63,426 bases of DNA from an uncultured Prevotellaceae bacterium (GCA_902776195.1 CACYPF010000027.1:1-63426), one strand, 5' to 3'. Shown: positions 43,806-52,872, numbered from the stretch's first letter. Made by a program: numbers and translations. The notes: generated from the sequence alone by a model not told the origin.

Positions 43806-45164
43806 ATGAATAAGAATATGAAACAATACCAGCACAAGGGATGGAAAGTTATGACCATGTTTCTTGCCATGTGTCTCGCTGTGGCAGGTGCTACTGCCTT
43901 ATCAGCATGCTCTTCCAACGACGACCCCTACTTCACCGTAACGGAGAACGACGATCCCCGTATCCTGAATACTGACTTGAGTGACAAGACGCTGGACCGC
44001 AAGACCAAGTTGAACATTGAGATCAAGGTCACCCCTATCCAATATACTACTGTGACATGGCTGCTGAATGATGTCCTGATCGCAGAAGGTACCGTCATCG
44101 ACCAGACACTGCCTGTAGGTGATCATGTACTAAAGATAGTAGCAACCACTACCAAAGGAAAAACCACCTCACGTACCATTCATGTCAAAGTAACACCGGC
44201 AGAAGGTGACCCGGAGTTGGCAAGCGATCCCAAATCACGATGGCTCACCATAGGAACCACAAAGACGATTGACTGCATCAATACGACCAGTGTGACAAGA
44301 GTTATCATAGGCGAGACGGAAGCTTCTAACGTCTCTTTTGCCAATGACAAACTCACCTTCACCGTGCCTGACATGCCCGAGGGAGAATACATGGTAACGA
44401 TAGTGAATGCAAACGGCGAGAGCTTTGGATGCGGACTGTTCACTGTAAGTAATGACACGTATCCTGATCCAGGTGTCAAAGAGACCGTACTCTGGGAAGG
44501 TAGCGTAGACATCAACTGGGGTGATGCCAATGTGAAGATCACTCCTGAGGAGATGGCTAACGTTCCTGTAGGCGCTACGATTCGTCTGGAGTATGAGATG
44601 ATCGATGCGGAATACCACGCCATGCGTATCACTACTCCATGGTGGGGCGACACGTCAGCCGACGACTTGGTCAATCAGTTCGATATCACGGCTGACACTC
44701 CCAACCCCTTTGAGTTCACCTATACGGAGGCCTGCAAGGCACTGGTAGACGAGCGTGATGGCATGCTTATCGTGGGCTTTGGCTATAAAGTGACCAAGGT
44801 GGTCGCTGTAGAGGGTGTTGCACCTGCTGAGACATCACTGTGGGAAGGTGGCGTAGACATCAACTGGGGTGATGCCAATGTGAAGATCACCCCTGAGGAG
44901 ATGGCTAACGTTCCTGTAGGCGCCACCGTCTGTCTGTACTTCGATATCATCGATGCGGAATACCACGCCATGCGTATCACTACCCCATGGTGGGGCGACA
45001 CGCCAGCCGACGACTTGGTCAATCAGTTCGATGTCACTGCTGACACTCCCAATCCTTTTGAGTTCACCTATACGGAGGCTTGCAAGACACTAGTAGACGA
45101 GCGTGATGGCATGCTTATCGTGGGCTTTGGCTATAAACTGAAGCAAGTCACGTTCAAAGAATAG
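43806..45164 (+). CDS. Surface glycan-binding lipoprotein with two near-identical C-terminal modules
   Basis: 452 residues. The first ATG is 43806 and a second in-frame ATG is 43818. The lipoprotein signal ends ATALSAC (Cys about 35). Residues about 45-140 and 140-220 look like immunoglobulin-like/IPT domains (TVTWLLNDVLIAEGTVI; GSRWLT-type strands, MPEGEYMVTIVNANG). The C-terminal half is two copies of a ~110-residue module, each with WEGxVDINWGDANVKITPEE, ITTPWWGDTxADDLVNQF and DERDGMLIVGFGYK. The WW pairs are plausible sugar-stacking residues. Last gene of the PUL before a terminator; the SusE/F-position binding protein. Fold family unrecognised. Confidence 0.75.
   Translation: MNKNMKQYQHKGWKVMTMFLAMCLAVAGATALSACSSNDDPYFTVTENDDPRILNTDLSDKTLDRKTKLNIEIKVTPIQYTTVTWLLNDVLIAEGTVIDQTLPVGDHVLKIVATTTKGKTTSRTIHVKVTPAEGDPELASDPKSRWLTIGTTKTIDCINTTSVTRVIIGETEASNVSFANDKLTFTVPDMPEGEYMVTIVNANGESFGCGLFTVSNDTYPDPGVKETVLWEGSVDINWGDANVKITPEEMANVPVGATIRLEYEMIDAEYHAMRITTPWWGDTSADDLVNQFDITADTPNPFEFTYTEACKALVDERDGMLIVGFGYKVTKVVAVEGVAPAETSLWEGGVDINWGDANVKITPEEMANVPVGATVCLYFDIIDAEYHAMRITTPWWGDTPADDLVNQFDVTADTPNPFEFTYTEACKTLVDERDGMLIVGFGYKLKQVTFKE
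44493..45139 (+). repeat. 348-bp tandem duplication inside the binding lipoprotein gene
   Basis: The stretch from 44493 recurs at 44841 with a period of 348 bp (116 codons). Most of it is identical at the nucleotide level, including silent positions, so the duplication is recent or kept alike by conversion. Differences cluster at ATTCGTCTGGAGTATGAGATG versus a changed CTGTACTTCGATATC-like block and in the linker. Confidence 0.85.
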
Positions 45165-45190
45165 AAATCTTCCTTATAAGATAATCATGA

Positions 45191-45223
45191 AAAGGAACCG
45201 GTCTGTCATAGTCCGGTTCCTTT
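45191..45223 (+). terminator. Intrinsic terminator of the GH5 PUL
   Basis: AAAGGAACCGG (45191-45201) pairs with CCGGTTCCTTT (45213-45223), followed by ATCTTTCTGCATTTTTTTC. It starts 27 bp after the lipoprotein stop. Confidence 0.85.
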
Positions 45224-45274
45224 ATCTTTCTGCATTTTTTTCATTTTCCAGAACTCTGTTTCACAATTATTTTG

Positions 45275-45282
45275 TAATTTTG
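45275..45282 (+). promoter_or_regulatory. -7 box of metY
   Basis: TAATTTTG, 26 bp before the ATG at 45309. Confidence 0.5.
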
Positions 45283-45308
45283 TGCCAAAATTTGAATGAG
45301 TAGTATTT

Positions 45309-46592
45309 ATGGAGAAGAAATTACGACTTGGCTCACTTTGTGTACAGGCTGGTTACAAAGCGAAGAACGGAGAACCTATCGAGTTGCCGATTATTCAGAG
45401 TACGACGTTTAAGTATGATGACTCTGACGAGATGGCACAGTTGTTTGACCTGAAGAAGGAGGGGTATTTCTATACCCGTCTGCAGAACCCCACCAACGAC
45501 GCGGTGGCTGCTAAGATAGCGGCACTGGAGGGTGGTGTCGGCGCGGTGCTGACCTCCTCGGGACAGGCTGCCAACTTCTACGCTCTGTTTAATATCTGTG
45601 AGGCAGGCGACCATTTCGTGACTTCCAACGAGATCTACGGGGGTACCTTCAACCTCTTCGGCGTGACACTCAAGAAACTGGGCATCGAGTGTACGTTCGT
45701 CTCCCCTGAGGCGAGTGACGAGGAGATACAGGCTGCCTTCCGTCCAAATACCAAGGCGATGTTCGGAGAGACCATCACCAACCCCGGTTGTGCCGTGCTG
45801 GACATCGAGCGCTTCGCACGCATCGCCCATCAGAACGGCGTGCCCCTGATTATCGACAACACATTTGCGACACCTATCAACTGCCGTCCCTTCGAATGGG
45901 GTGCCGACATCGTGACGCACTCCACCACGAAATACATGGACGGCTTCGCCACACAGGTGGGGGGTGCCGTGGTGGACAGCGGTAACTTCGACTGGATGAA
46001 ATATGCGGAGAAATTCCCTGGTCTGTGTACTCCTGACGAGTCGTACCACGGACTGACCTACGTGAAGGCGTTCGGCAAGATGGGCTATACCACCAAGCTG
46101 GTGGCGCAGCTGATGCGTGACCTGGGCAGTATCCCTGCTCCCCAGAACTCCTTCCTCCTGAACATCGGACTGCAGACACTGCACCTGCGCATGGCACAGC
46201 ACTGCAAGAACGCCCAGCGTGTCGCTGAGTTCCTGCACGACTGTCCGAAGGTGGCGTGGGTACACTACTGCGGACTGAAGGACGACCAGTACTATGAGCT
46301 CGGACAGAAATACCTGCCGAACGGCTCATGCGGTGTCATCGCCTTCGGACTGAAGGGCGACCGTGAGACCGCCATCAAGTGGATGGACTCGCTGCAGATG
46401 ATCAATATCGTGACGCATGTCGCCGATGCCCGCACCTGTGTGCTGCATCCTGCCAGTCATACCCACCGCCAGCTCAGCGACGAGCAGTTGCGCGAGGCTG
46501 GCGTGGCTCCCGACTTGATCCGCCTGTCGGTAGGCATCGAGGACGTAGAGGATATCCTCGACGATATCAAGCAGGCACTGGACAAGATTTAA
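45309..46592 (+). CDS. metY: O-acetylhomoserine sulfhydrylase
   Basis: 427 residues of the Cys/Met-metabolism PLP family. Landmarks are YTRLQNPTNDAVAAKIAALE, the TSSGQAA pocket, NPGCAVLDIERFA, IIDNTFATP and the PLP lysine in THSTTKYMDG. Length and the LxTLHLRM-type C-terminal region fit MetY, which makes homocysteine from O-acetylhomoserine and sulfide in the cytosol; cystathionine synthases are shorter. It is followed after 32 bp by a DASS-family anion transporter, suggesting a shared role in sulfur supply. No SAM riboswitch pattern is visible in its short leader. Confidence 0.9.
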   Translation: MEKKLRLGSLCVQAGYKAKNGEPIELPIIQSTTFKYDDSDEMAQLFDLKKEGYFYTRLQNPTNDAVAAKIAALEGGVGAVLTSSGQAANFYALFNICEAGDHFVTSNEIYGGTFNLFGVTLKKLGIECTFVSPEASDEEIQAAFRPNTKAMFGETITNPGCAVLDIERFARIAHQNGVPLIIDNTFATPINCRPFEWGADIVTHSTTKYMDGFATQVGGAVVDSGNFDWMKYAEKFPGLCTPDESYHGLTYVKAFGKMGYTTKLVAQLMRDLGSIPAPQNSFLLNIGLQTLHLRMAQHCKNAQRVAEFLHDCPKVAWVHYCGLKDDQYYELGQKYLPNGSCGVIAFGLKGDRETAIKWMDSLQMINIVTHVADARTCVLHPASHTHRQLSDEQLREAGVAPDLIRLSVGIEDVEDILDDIKQALDKI

Positions 46593-46624
46593 TCATTATC
46601 AAACATATTAATAAGTAAAGAAGT

Positions 46625-48130
46625 ATGTTTCACATTTACAAAGGCTACGAACTTGTGGATGCGTACCACAAGATGCGTATGGGCAGGCGCTTCCATCCGA
46701 GTGGCGCCTTTAAGAAAACAACACAGGCAATCGTCGTACTCATCGTGACGCTGTTTCTCTGGAACATGCCGTCGGAGTGGTTCGGCATTGAGGGACTGAC
46801 CACCGTACAACAGCGTATCATCGCCATCTTCGCCTTCGCCACCCTGATGTGGATCCTGGAGGTCGTCTCCTCATGGGCTACCTCCGTGGCGATTATCGGA
46901 CTGATGCTGCTCTTCACCTCGGACAGTGGTGTCAAATGGATGTGCAATCCTGACGAGGTGGGTGCCCTGCTGTCTTACAAATCGGTGATGGCGACCTTCG
47001 CCGACCCTGTCATCATGCTGTTCATCGGCGGTTTCATCCTTGCCATCGCAGCGACGAAGACGGGACTGGACGCACAACTGGCAAAGGTGCTACTCAAACC
47101 TTTCGGCAACAAGAGTGACAACGTGCTGCTGGGCTTCATCCTCATCACGGGTCTGTTCTCGATGTTCGTGTCGAACACAGCGACGGCAGCAATGATGCTG
47201 ACCTTCCTGACACCGGTGTTCCGCCAACTGCCTCCCGAGGGTAAGGGACGTATCGCCATGGCACTGTCAATCCCCGTTGCCGCCAACCTCGGCGGTATGG
47301 GAACACCCATCGGCACACCTCCCAACACCATCGCCCTGAAATACCTCAACGACCCGGAAGGACTGAACATGCAACTGGGCTTCGGCGAATGGATGATGTT
47401 CATGACTCCATTGGTCATCATCCTCCTGTTCTTAGGATGGTACCTGCTGAAGACCCTCTTCCCCTTCAGTCAGAAAACGGTAGAACTGGAGATCGAGGGG
47501 GAGATGAAGAAAGACAAGCATACCTATATCGTCATCGTGACCTTCTTCCTGACGGTGGCTCTCTGGCTGCTGGATGCCGTGACGGGCATCAACTCATATA
47601 CCGTCGCCCTGGTACCGTTCATGGTGTTCGCCCTGACGGGTGTCATCAACAAGCGTGACCTGGAGCAGATCAACTGGAGTGTCATCTGGATGGTGGCTGG
47701 CGGCTTCGCACTGGGCTACGGACTGAATGCCTCAGGACTTGCAGCCAATGCAGTGAAAAGTATTCCCTTCGGTGAGTTCTCTCCCCTGCTCATCCTGTTG
47801 CTGTCGGGACTGATCTGCTATCTCCTCTCCAACTTCATCAGCAACTCAGCGACGGCGGCACTGCTGATGCCTATCCTTGCCGTCGTCTGTGCCGCCATGG
47901 GTGACAAGCTGGATGCCATCGGCGGTACACCGACCGTCCTGATCGGTGTTGCCATAGCTGCCTCCAGTGCCATGGTACTGCCCATCTCCACCCCACCGAA
48001 CGCCCTTGCCTATGCCACCAACCTGGTACAGCAGAAGGACATGTCGAAGATCGGACTCATCATGGGTGTCATCAGCATGGTATTGGGCTATGTCCTGCTC
48101 TATTTCCTGGGGACATTACACGTACTGTAG
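46625..48130 (+). CDS. DASS/SLC13-family sodium-coupled anion symporter
   Basis: 501 residues, about 11-12 hydrophobic helices. It shows the two family signatures SNTATAAMM and SNSATAALLMP, each following a helix-hairpin, plus GGMGTPIGTPPNTIA and LPISTPPNALAYA. It imports dicarboxylates or sulfate with sodium. The position 32 bp behind metY leaves sulfate or thiosulfate possible, but the sequence alone does not separate these from succinate. An extended cytosolic N-terminus (about 35 residues, basic) precedes the first helix. Confidence 0.85.
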   Translation: MFHIYKGYELVDAYHKMRMGRRFHPSGAFKKTTQAIVVLIVTLFLWNMPSEWFGIEGLTTVQQRIIAIFAFATLMWILEVVSSWATSVAIIGLMLLFTSDSGVKWMCNPDEVGALLSYKSVMATFADPVIMLFIGGFILAIAATKTGLDAQLAKVLLKPFGNKSDNVLLGFILITGLFSMFVSNTATAAMMLTFLTPVFRQLPPEGKGRIAMALSIPVAANLGGMGTPIGTPPNTIALKYLNDPEGLNMQLGFGEWMMFMTPLVIILLFLGWYLLKTLFPFSQKTVELEIEGEMKKDKHTYIVIVTFFLTVALWLLDAVTGINSYTVALVPFMVFALTGVINKRDLEQINWSVIWMVAGGFALGYGLNASGLAANAVKSIPFGEFSPLLILLLSGLICYLLSNFISNSATAALLMPILAVVCAAMGDKLDAIGGTPTVLIGVAIAASSAMVLPISTPPNALAYATNLVQQKDMSKIGLIMGVISMVLGYVLLYFLGTLHVL

Positions 48131-48171
48131 CCCCAGAATTAACAAATTGTAAACTTAAAACGAAAATAATA

Positions 48172-48204
48172 GGGAATTTTCTTGGAAGTTTCAAGAAAAT
48201 TCCC
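48172..48204. promoter_or_regulatory. 13-bp inverted repeat abutting the gdhA -7 box
   Basis: GGGAATTTTCTTG (48172-48184) and CAAGAAAATTCCC (48192-48204) are exact inverted repeats around GAAGTTT. They end directly at the -7 box (48205). The repeat therefore covers the -10 to -40 region of the gdhA promoter. It could be an operator, the terminator of the transporter operon, or both. Confidence 0.6.
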
Positions 48205-48212
48205 TATTTTTG
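48205..48212 (+). promoter_or_regulatory. -7 box of gdhA
   Basis: TATTTTTG matches TANNTTTG and lies 49 bp before the ATG at 48262. Confidence 0.55.
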
Positions 48213-48261
48213 CATTATCAATATAACAAAATGTAAGTTAAACGATAAAAACCTTAAAGCT

Positions 48262-49599
48262 ATGAACGTTGAGAAAATCATGCAAGACCTGGAGAAGAAG
48301 CATCCGGGAGAAGTAGAGTACTTACAGGCTGTACGTGAAGTACTGGAGTCTATCAAAGACGTATATAACCAGCATCCTGAGTTTGAGAAGGCTAAAATTG
48401 TGGAGCGCATCGTGGAACCGGAGCGCATCATCACCTTCCGTGTGCCCTGGGTTGACGACAAAGGGGAGGTACAGGTGAACATCGGATATCGTGTGCAGTT
48501 CAACAGTGCCATCGGTCCGTATAAGGGCGGTCTGCGCTTCCATGCTTCCGTGAACCTGAGCATCCTGAAGTTCCTCGGTTTCGAGCAGACCTTCAAGAAT
48601 GCGCTGACGACCCTGCCGATGGGTGGTGGCAAGGGTGGCAGTGACTTCTCACCACGTGGCAAGAGCGATGCGGAGATCATGCGCTTCTGTCAGGCTTTCA
48701 TGTGTGAGCTGTATAAGGTCATCGGTCCCGATGTCGACGTACCCGCCGGTGATATCGGTGTCGGTGGTCGTGAGATAGGCTACCTCTTCGGTATGTACAA
48801 GAAACTGACCAGTCAGTTCCATGGCGCTACCCTGACGGGTAAGGGTCTGGAATGGGGCGGCAGCATCCTGCGCCCGGAGGCTACGGGCTATGGTGCCCTG
48901 TATTTCGTCCATCAGATGATGGAGACACATGGTCTGGACATCAAGGGCAAGACCGTCGCCCTCTCTGGTTTCGGCAATGTGGCATGGGGTGCCGCCAAGA
49001 AGGCTACCGAACTGGGGGCGAAGGTCATCACCATCAGTGGTCCTGACGGCTATATCTATGACCCTGCCGGACTTGACGACGAGAAGATAGCATATCTGCT
49101 GGAGCTGCGTGCCTCAGGCAATGACATCTGCCAGCCGTATGCCGACGAGTTCCCCGGCAGCCAGTTCTTCGAGGGTAAGAAGCCATGGGAGCAGAAAGCG
49201 GACATCTACCTGCCTTGTGCTACGCAGAACGAGCTGAACGGTGACGATGCCGACAAGATTCTTGCCAACAAGCCGCTGTGTGTCGCTGAGGTCAGCAACA
49301 TGGGATGCACGGCTGATGCCGTCAATAAGTTCATCGCTGCCGGTCAGCTCTTCGCCCCGGGCAAGGCTGTCAATGCGGGTGGTGTCGCCACCTCAGGTCT
49401 GGAGATGACGCAGAACTCGATGCGTATCGCATGGACGGGTGAGGAGGTAGACCAGAAACTGCACCAGATCATGTCGGGCATCCATGAGCAATGCGTGAAA
49501 TATGGTAAAGAGGGTAACTATGTCAACTACGTGAAGGGTGCCAACGTGGCAGGCTTCATGAAGGTGGCAAAGGCTATGCTCGCACAGGGTATCGTATAA
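48262..49599 (+). CDS. gdhA: Glutamate dehydrogenase (hexameric, NADP-type)
   Basis: 445 residues, full length for the hexameric GdhA family. Substrate-binding and catalytic landmarks are PYKGGLRFH, LPMGGGKGGSDFSPRGKSD, DVPAGDIGVGGREIGYLFG and the Rossmann motif SGFGNVAWGA. The enzyme aminates 2-oxoglutarate to glutamate and is the main ammonium-assimilating enzyme in Prevotella and Bacteroides. Cofactor preference is inferred from family. Its promoter carries a strong inverted repeat, suggesting regulated transcription, plausibly by nitrogen. Confidence 0.93.
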   Translation: MNVEKIMQDLEKKHPGEVEYLQAVREVLESIKDVYNQHPEFEKAKIVERIVEPERIITFRVPWVDDKGEVQVNIGYRVQFNSAIGPYKGGLRFHASVNLSILKFLGFEQTFKNALTTLPMGGGKGGSDFSPRGKSDAEIMRFCQAFMCELYKVIGPDVDVPAGDIGVGGREIGYLFGMYKKLTSQFHGATLTGKGLEWGGSILRPEATGYGALYFVHQMMETHGLDIKGKTVALSGFGNVAWGAAKKATELGAKVITISGPDGYIYDPAGLDDEKIAYLLELRASGNDICQPYADEFPGSQFFEGKKPWEQKADIYLPCATQNELNGDDADKILANKPLCVAEVSNMGCTADAVNKFIAAGQLFAPGKAVNAGGVATSGLEMTQNSMRIAWTGEEVDQKLHQIMSGIHEQCVKYGKEGNYVNYVKGANVAGFMKVAKAMLAQGIV

Positions 49600-49606
49600 A
49601 AGTAAA

Positions 49607-49709
49607 GGAGCCTTAGGCTCCTCCCTGCGAAGCCTTAGGCTTCGACCCTTGAAGCTTTAGGCTCCCGCCCCCGAAGCTTTAGGCTTCGAAGGGCGAAGCC
49701 TAAAGCTTC
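49607..49709. terminator. Cluster of five related 15-bp palindromes between convergent genes
   Basis: GGAGCCTTAGGCTCC (49607-49621), GAAGCCTTAGGCTTC (49629-49643), GAAGCTTTAGGCTCC (49651), GAAGCTTTAGGCTTC (49673) and GAAGCCTAAAGCTTC (49695-49709) lie about 22 bp apart. The last is followed by TTTATT. Together they can pair in many registers, forming a long two-way terminator between gdhA (+) and the lipoprotein gene (-). They may also be a small repeat family. Confidence 0.7.
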
Positions 49710-49720
49710 TTTATTGATAC

Positions 49721-50575
49721 TTATTTCCGTCTGGTGACGATGGTGATGTCGTGGGTACCTGCGTCGATATCACGGTTGTTGACGGTAGCGCCGACGCGGA
49801 TTTTTGCCGTACCGTCCTTCAGCTTCTTATCGGCAAGGATGGTGGCGGTATAGCGCACTCCATTATTGGGGGCGATGCTCTCTACATGGAGATTGGGAGA
49901 GATATGCAGGTTCTTATTACCCGTCACGTCATTGACCATCGGTTGTACGTCATAGAGGGTATGACGGGTGTAGTTCATGATCTCAAAGGATATCTGGCAC
50001 TGCTCCCCAGCCTTCAGGACACCGTCATGGTCCTGATCCACAAAGCGTGCATTGCGGATGATGATGCGCTCGGGCTTGTCGGCATCCATACGCTCAAGCT
50101 GACTGAGCGATACAGAGGGCTTGTCGGAGGCTGTCGGTGCAGGACGCTGTGCAGGACGCTCATTCTTAGGACCAGCAATACCGATGTCGATGCGGTCGTC
50201 ACCACTGTTGGTGGCATCAAAACCGCTGTTGTCTGAAGACTGGGTGCGACGGCGGTATTTATAGTCGTCATCATCACGGTCATCGTCGTAATCATACTGA
50301 CGCTGTCGCTGCTCCATGCGACGGTGATAGTCCTCTATCTCCTCCTGACGCTTCTGGTCAGCGGCGGCACCGATGGCTGCTCCCACAGCGGCACCTCCCG
50401 CCATACCCACAATCGTACCGATGTCACTACCACGCCAACCACCTGAGATACCACCGATGGCAGAGCCGAGAACGGCACCGATGGTACCACCGGCATAGGC
50501 TCCAGTCCCTGTGTAGGTTCCGCAACTGCTCATCATGAAAGCAGCACCAACAACCCATATTCCAATCTTCTTCAT
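49721..50575 (-). CDS. Glycine-zipper lipoprotein with acidic/basic coil
   Basis: 284 residues from the ATG at 50575; the upstream part of the frame (to 50623) lies across the promoter and is not used. Lipoprotein signal GAAFMMSSC, then a glycine-zipper segment (residues about 25-70, AGGTIGAVLGSAIGGISGG, GMAGGAAVGAAIGAA) that can insert in membranes. A charged region (RRMEQRQRQYDYDDDRDDDD) follows, then a C-terminal immunoglobulin-like domain about 160-284 (IIRNARFVDQDHDGVLKAGE, ISFEIMNYTRHTLYDV), resembling domains in Bacteroidota envelope proteins. Role in the outer membrane unknown. Confidence 0.75.
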   Translation of the reverse strand: MKKIGIWVVGAAFMMSSCGTYTGTGAYAGGTIGAVLGSAIGGISGGWRGSDIGTIVGMAGGAAVGAAIGAAADQKRQEEIEDYHRRMEQRQRQYDYDDDRDDDDYKYRRRTQSSDNSGFDATNSGDDRIDIGIAGPKNERPAQRPAPTASDKPSVSLSQLERMDADKPERIIIRNARFVDQDHDGVLKAGEQCQISFEIMNYTRHTLYDVQPMVNDVTGNKNLHISPNLHVESIAPNNGVRYTATILADKKLKDGTAKIRVGATVNNRDIDAGTHDITIVTRRK

Positions 50576-50603
50576 ATCGCTTTCCGTTTTAAAGTTCACG
50601 ATG

Positions 50604-50611
50604 CAAAGATA
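50604..50611 (-). promoter_or_regulatory. -7 box of the glycine-zipper lipoprotein
   Basis: The minus strand reads TATCTTTG in CGTATCTTTGC. The predicted start near 50597 fixes the translation start at 50575. Confidence 0.65.
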
Positions 50612-50696
50612 CGGATTTTCCACAAAACGGCAAGGGGTATTTCCCGAAAATCGCTTAGGGGATTCCCTAACATTTCAAGATATGTAACCATAGAGC

Positions 50697-50729
50697 AAAA
50701 AACGGGGCGTTGCCACATGGCAACGCCCC
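50697..50729 (-). terminator. Intrinsic terminator of the ribosomal-protein operon
   Basis: GGGGCGTTGCC (50704-50714) and GGCAACGCCCC (50719-50729) form an 11-bp perfect stem with a 4-nt loop, followed on the minus strand by GTTTTTTG. It starts 24 bp after the rplQ stop. Confidence 0.9.
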
Positions 50730-50752
50730 ACTCTATGTAATTTGCACTGAAC

Positions 50753-51265
50753 TTACTCAGCTTTCGCTTCTTCAGCAGCAGGTGCTTCAGCAACAGCCTC
50801 CTCAGCCTTAGGAGCTTCCTCAGCAGCAGCCTCAGCCTTTGCAGCTGATGACTTACGTGAACGACGAGTCTTCTTAGCCTCAGTCTTTGGAGTCTTCAGC
50901 ATGTTCTCATCGAAGTCTACAAGCTCGATGAATGCCATATCAGCACCATCACCCAGACGAGAACCAAGTTTGATAACACGAGTGTAGCCGCCTGGACGGT
51001 CACCTACCTTCTGTGCAATAACACCGAACAACTCTTTCAGAGCCTCTTTGTTCTGCAGGTAGCTGAATACTACACGACGTGAATTGGTACTATCATCTTT
51101 TGAGCGTGTAATCAGTGGCTCAACATACTTCTTGAGTGCCTTTGCCTTGGCGAGGGTCGTAGTGATTCTTTTGTGCATGATCAGTGAGATTGCCATGTTG
51201 GCAAGCATGGCATGACGGTGATCTGCAGTACGGCCCAGATGGTTAAATTTCTTTCCGTGTCTCAT
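50753..51265 (-). CDS. rplQ: Large-subunit ribosomal protein L17
   Basis: 170 residues. The core ([60 protein letters not shown]) is universal L17. About 40 extra C-terminal residues are rich in Lys then Glu/Ala ([20 protein letters not shown] and onward), an extension common in Bacteroidota. Last gene of the alpha operon, 59 bp after rpoA. Confidence 0.95.
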   Translation of the reverse strand: MRHGKKFNHLGRTADHRHAMLANMAISLIMHKRITTTLAKAKALKKYVEPLITRSKDDSTNSRRVVFSYLQNKEALKELFGVIAQKVGDRPGGYTRVIKLGSRLGDGADMAFIELVDFDENMLKTPKTEAKKTRRSRKSSAAKAEAAAEEAPKAEEAVAEAPAAEEAKAE

Positions 51266-51324
51266 TTTTCGTTTTTCTTAAGCGGACAAATTCTCTATTG
51301 CCAATACTCAATTGTCAATTAGAA

Positions 51325-52317
51325 TTATTCCTTGTCTAATTTATACTTTGTAATATCGGTTCCAAACGACAGATTCAGACTCTCGAGCAAATCATCAAGC
51401 TCAGTGAGCGATTTCTTACCGAAATTGCGGAACTTCAAGAGGTCGGTCTTGTTGTACTGTACGAGATCACCAAGGGTCTCCACATCGGCTGCCTTCAGAC
51501 AGTTGAGGGCACGAACAGAGAGGTTCATGTCTACCAATTTAGTCTTCAGCAACTGACGCATGTGCAGTACTTCCTCATCAAACTCCTGGTTGCCCTCGGT
51601 GTCATTATTCTCAAGGGTAATCTTCTCGTCTGAGAAGAGCATGAAGTGATAGATAAGGATTTTGGCGGCTTCCTTCAGCGCATCTTTCGGGTGAATGGAA
51701 CCATCCGTCGTAACTTCAATCACCAGTTTGTCATAGTCGGTCTTCTGCTCAACACGATAGGGCTCTACTGAGTATTTTACGTTACGAATCGGGGTGTAGA
51801 TTGAATCGATTGCTATAACATTCACATCGGTGCAGAACTCACGATTTTCCTCAGCGGGAACGTAGCCACGACCTTTGTTAATAGTAAGATCAATCTGCAT
51901 CGAAGCTTTGGAATCTAAATGACAAATCACCAAATCGGGATTTAACACTTCAAATCCAGTCAGATACTTGCCAATATCACCGGCTTTGAACTCGGTAGAA
52001 TTCTCAACGGTGATAGAGACTTTTTCGTTCTCGAATTCTTCCACTACTTGCTTGAACCGAACTTGCTTCAGGTTCAAGATAATGTTGGTCACGTCTTCCT
52101 TAACACCAGGTACTGATGAGAACTCATGCTCCACACCACTGATTCGAATGGTGTTGATGGCATAGCCCTCGAGTGATGAAAGAAGAATGCGGCGAAGGGC
52201 GTTACCAATAGTTACACCAAAGCCAGGCTCAAGAGGACGAAATTCGAACTTGCCGAACTTGTCATCAGCCTCCAACATTACGACTTTATCAGGTTTTTGA
52301 AATGCTAATATCGCCAT
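51325..52317 (-). CDS. rpoA: RNA polymerase alpha subunit
   Basis: 330 residues, complete. The N-terminal dimerisation domain contains [20 protein letters not shown]; the C-terminal DNA-binding domain (about 255-320) contains [20 protein letters not shown] and [20 protein letters not shown]. Standard position between rpsD and rplQ. Confidence 0.96.
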   Translation of the reverse strand: MAILAFQKPDKVVMLEADDKFGKFEFRPLEPGFGVTIGNALRRILLSSLEGYAINTIRISGVEHEFSSVPGVKEDVTNIILNLKQVRFKQVVEEFENEKVSITVENSTEFKAGDIGKYLTGFEVLNPDLVICHLDSKASMQIDLTINKGRGYVPAEENREFCTDVNVIAIDSIYTPIRNVKYSVEPYRVEQKTDYDKLVIEVTTDGSIHPKDALKEAAKILIYHFMLFSDEKITLENNDTEGNQEFDEEVLHMRQLLKTKLVDMNLSVRALNCLKAADVETLGDLVQYNKTDLLKFRNFGKKSLTELDDLLESLNLSFGTDITKYKLDKE

Positions 52318-52328
52318 TAATTTAATGA

Positions 52329-52872
52329 TTATTTAGAGTACAACTCAACGATTAACTGCTCCTTCGTCCCACTCAATCCAAGGATACTTGCTGTGGTTGA
52401 AACCTGCAAGAGCTGCAACGATGACTTCCAAAGACTTTGATTTCTCACGTACACCAACAATCATGCCAGGCTTAACGGAGAAAGAGGGAATGTTTACAAC
52501 AGCACCGTCGACAATGATGTGCTTGTGACCTACCAACTGACGGGCAGCAGCACGTGTGGGAGCAATACCCAAACGGAACACTACATTGTCAAGACGACTC
52601 TCCAGATTCTGGAGCAGTACCTCACCGGTAATACCCTCAGCCTTGGCTGCCTTCTCAAACATATTACGGAACTGGCGCTCAAGAACACCATAGGTGTACT
52701 TGGCTTTCTGCTTCTCTGCCAGCATGACAGCATACTCCGACTGTTTACGGCGACGGTTATTGCCATGCTGTCCCGGGGGGAAGTTCCTACGGGACAAAAC
52801 TTTGTCTGCGCCGAAGATGGGCTCACCAAATCGACGTGCAATTTTTGATTTCGGTCCAATATATCTTGCCAT
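52329..52872 (-). pseudogene. rpsD: Ribosomal protein S4, frameshifted by an internal deletion near the C-terminus
   Basis: S4 binds 16S rRNA early in 30S assembly. The first frame (52345-52872, 175 aa) is normal through the S4 RNA-binding domain ([29 protein letters not shown]) and then ends GAVNR. The correct ending [11 protein letters not shown] follows in another frame to the stop at 52329. Between WDE and KEQ the usual ~20 residues (GKLLH.PERADIPENI type) are missing. At 544 nt, restoring about 62 nt would give the normal 201-aa length. The junction is near 52359-52365. A free-living cell cannot lose S4, so an assembly fault is likely. Confidence 0.85.

Noticed and set aside
45283-45308. 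SAM riboswitch in front of metY
   Set aside because: The leader before the ATG is only about 20 nt and contains no room for an aptamer.
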